Shown here: piece after piece, positions 4,918-5,638 of the stretch
Position numbering within the stretch: the first letter of the stretch is position 1
Layout of the letters: the number at the start of each line of letters is the position of its first letter
Source of the DNA: Bacillota bacterium
Lineage (GTDB): Bacteria > Bacillota > Sulfobacillia > RBS10-35 > JAJYVN01
Direction: 5' to 3'
Length of the DNA stretch: 5,638 nt
Assembly: GCA_021827805.1 (NCBI GenBank)
Contig: JAKAUG010000482.1
Location: 1-5,638 of the forward strand
Notes under the pieces: model-generated
The model's input: only the letters and a program-made list of their open reading frames with translations
Databases searched by the model: none
Told to the model about the DNA's origin: nothing
Made by a program: the position numbers and the translations under genes

Positions 4918-5638
4918 CTACCGGCGGCGGTAGTCCGCCACGACGCGTTCCTCATATTCGCGGTCCAACCCCAGGGCCTCGAAGAAGGCCGTGTAGGCGC
5001 CGACGGCGTCCGCCTTGGCCCGGGCGGCGGCCAGGCGTTCCCCATCGATGCGCAGGGCCACGTCGGTCAGAAACTCCCACTGCAACACCGAGCGGCGCAC
5101 CGCCGCGACGGCGTCCTCGGTGTACGGGTACAGATCAAAGCCGATGCGCCCGCGGTAGCCTCCCTCGGCCAGGACGCGCGCCAGGTCCACGGTCTGCTCC
5201 AGGAAGGAGGCGCCGGTCATGTTGTCGTCGTCAAAGCTTCCCCAGCCGGAGTTGGCGTGCTGGTGACCCATGCGCCCCTCGCGCAGGAGCAGGGCCGCGA
5301 ACTCGCCCAGGGGCTCATTGTTCATGATCAGGTGCTGCCAGTCCATGTTCACCTCCAGCAGCGAGGTGTCCACGCCCATGGTCTGGAGCTTATAGATGAT
5401 GAACAGGGTCATGCCGACGTTGCGCATCAGGATCTGCATGGCCGGTTCGGAGTTCTTGTGCTCCAGGAAGATCGTGACCCCGCGGCTCTTGGCGTAGCTC
5501 ACGACCTCGCCCAGACCCTCCAGGAAATGGGCCCAGGTGCTCTGATAGTCGCGCATGAGGTTGTAGTTGTAGCCCTCATTGCCCGGCCAGATGATGTAGC
5601 GGGCACCCACCTCGGCGGACATGTCGATGGCGGAGCAG
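4918..5638 (-). CDS. Xylose-isomerase-like TIM-barrel sugar isomerase/epimerase, 5' end outside the window
   Basis: The visible 239 residues end in TAG at 4920-4918; the frame is still open at the right edge. The ATG at 5622-5620 is internal, because coding continues upstream as CSAID. Counting from that Met, the elements recall xylose isomerase in order: WPGNEGY (12-18, compare WGGREGY), LEHKNSEP (53-60, compare IEPKPxEP), LEVNMDWQH (89-97), HQHANSGWGSFDDDNM (120-135, compare HIDANxG...GWDTDQF) and GFD (161-163, compare NFDAK). Probable divalent-metal ligands are Glu54, Glu90 or Asp94 with His97, His122, the Asp131-133 cluster and Asp163. It probably interconverts an aldose and a ketose or epimerises a keto sugar in the cytoplasm. 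The motifs differ enough from true XylA that xylose need not be the substrate. If full length is 380 to 400 aa, about 150 residues are missing. The M24-fold gene follows 21 bp downstream. Confidence 0.85.
   Translation of the reverse strand, partial: CSAIDMSAEVGARYIIWPGNEGYNYNLMRDYQSTWAHFLEGLGEVVSYAKSRGVTIFLEHKNSEPAMQILMRNVGMTLFIIYKLQTMGVDTSLLEVNMDWQHLIMNNEPLGEFAALLLREGRMGHQHANSGWGSFDDDNMTGASFLEQTVDLARVLAEGGYRGRIGFDLYPYTEDAVAAVRRSVLQWEFLTDVALRIDGERLAAARAKADAVGAYTAFFEALGLDREYEERVVADYRRR

Noticed and set aside
1..5638. Insertion sequences, CRISPR repeats, tRNA or rRNA genes, toxin-antitoxin or defence modules
   Set aside because: I saw no transposase motifs, regularly spaced repeats, cloverleaf-like structures or defence-domain signatures; genes are ordinary in composition and tightly packed.

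Overview
The window is very GC-rich bacterial chromosome, with G/C-dominated third codon positions and several GTG or TTG starts preceded by purine-rich Shine-Dalgarno tracts. The gene set is a short SipS-type signal peptidase I, a DUF3048 (YerB-like) lipoprotein, an M24-fold protein and a xylose-isomerase-like TIM-barrel protein. This set suggests a high-GC Gram-positive or related lineage, such as deep-branching Bacillota, Chloroflexota or Actinomycetota. That placement is an inference from gene content; no marker gene fixes it.

The layout has three transcription units. Unit 1 (minus strand, 1179 down to the left edge) encodes signal peptidase I, then a small single-pass membrane protein (594-67), then possibly the start of another gene running off the left edge. 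Unit 2 (plus strand, 1348-3716) is divergent from unit 1 across a 168-bp gap. It encodes a 398-aa protein that I cannot assign to a family, followed 8 bp later by a DUF3048 lipoprotein. Unit 3 (minus strand, from beyond the right edge down to 3763) encodes a 5'-truncated xylose-isomerase-like TIM-barrel protein and, 21 bp later, an M24-fold protein that has lost most of the metal ligands of the peptidases. Units 2 and 3 converge on a 46-bp gap that holds a strong GC hairpin without a U-tract.

Functionally, units 1 and 2 concern the cell envelope: a signal peptide-cleaving enzyme, an anchored protein of unknown role and an exported lipoprotein. Unit 3 looks metabolic, probably carbohydrate or other small-molecule turnover. 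The parts most worth a second look are the degenerate M24 protein paired with the sugar-isomerase-like protein, and the unassigned 398-aa protein coupled to the DUF3048 lipoprotein. I see no mobile element, CRISPR array, rRNA or tRNA, and nothing that amounts to a defence system.
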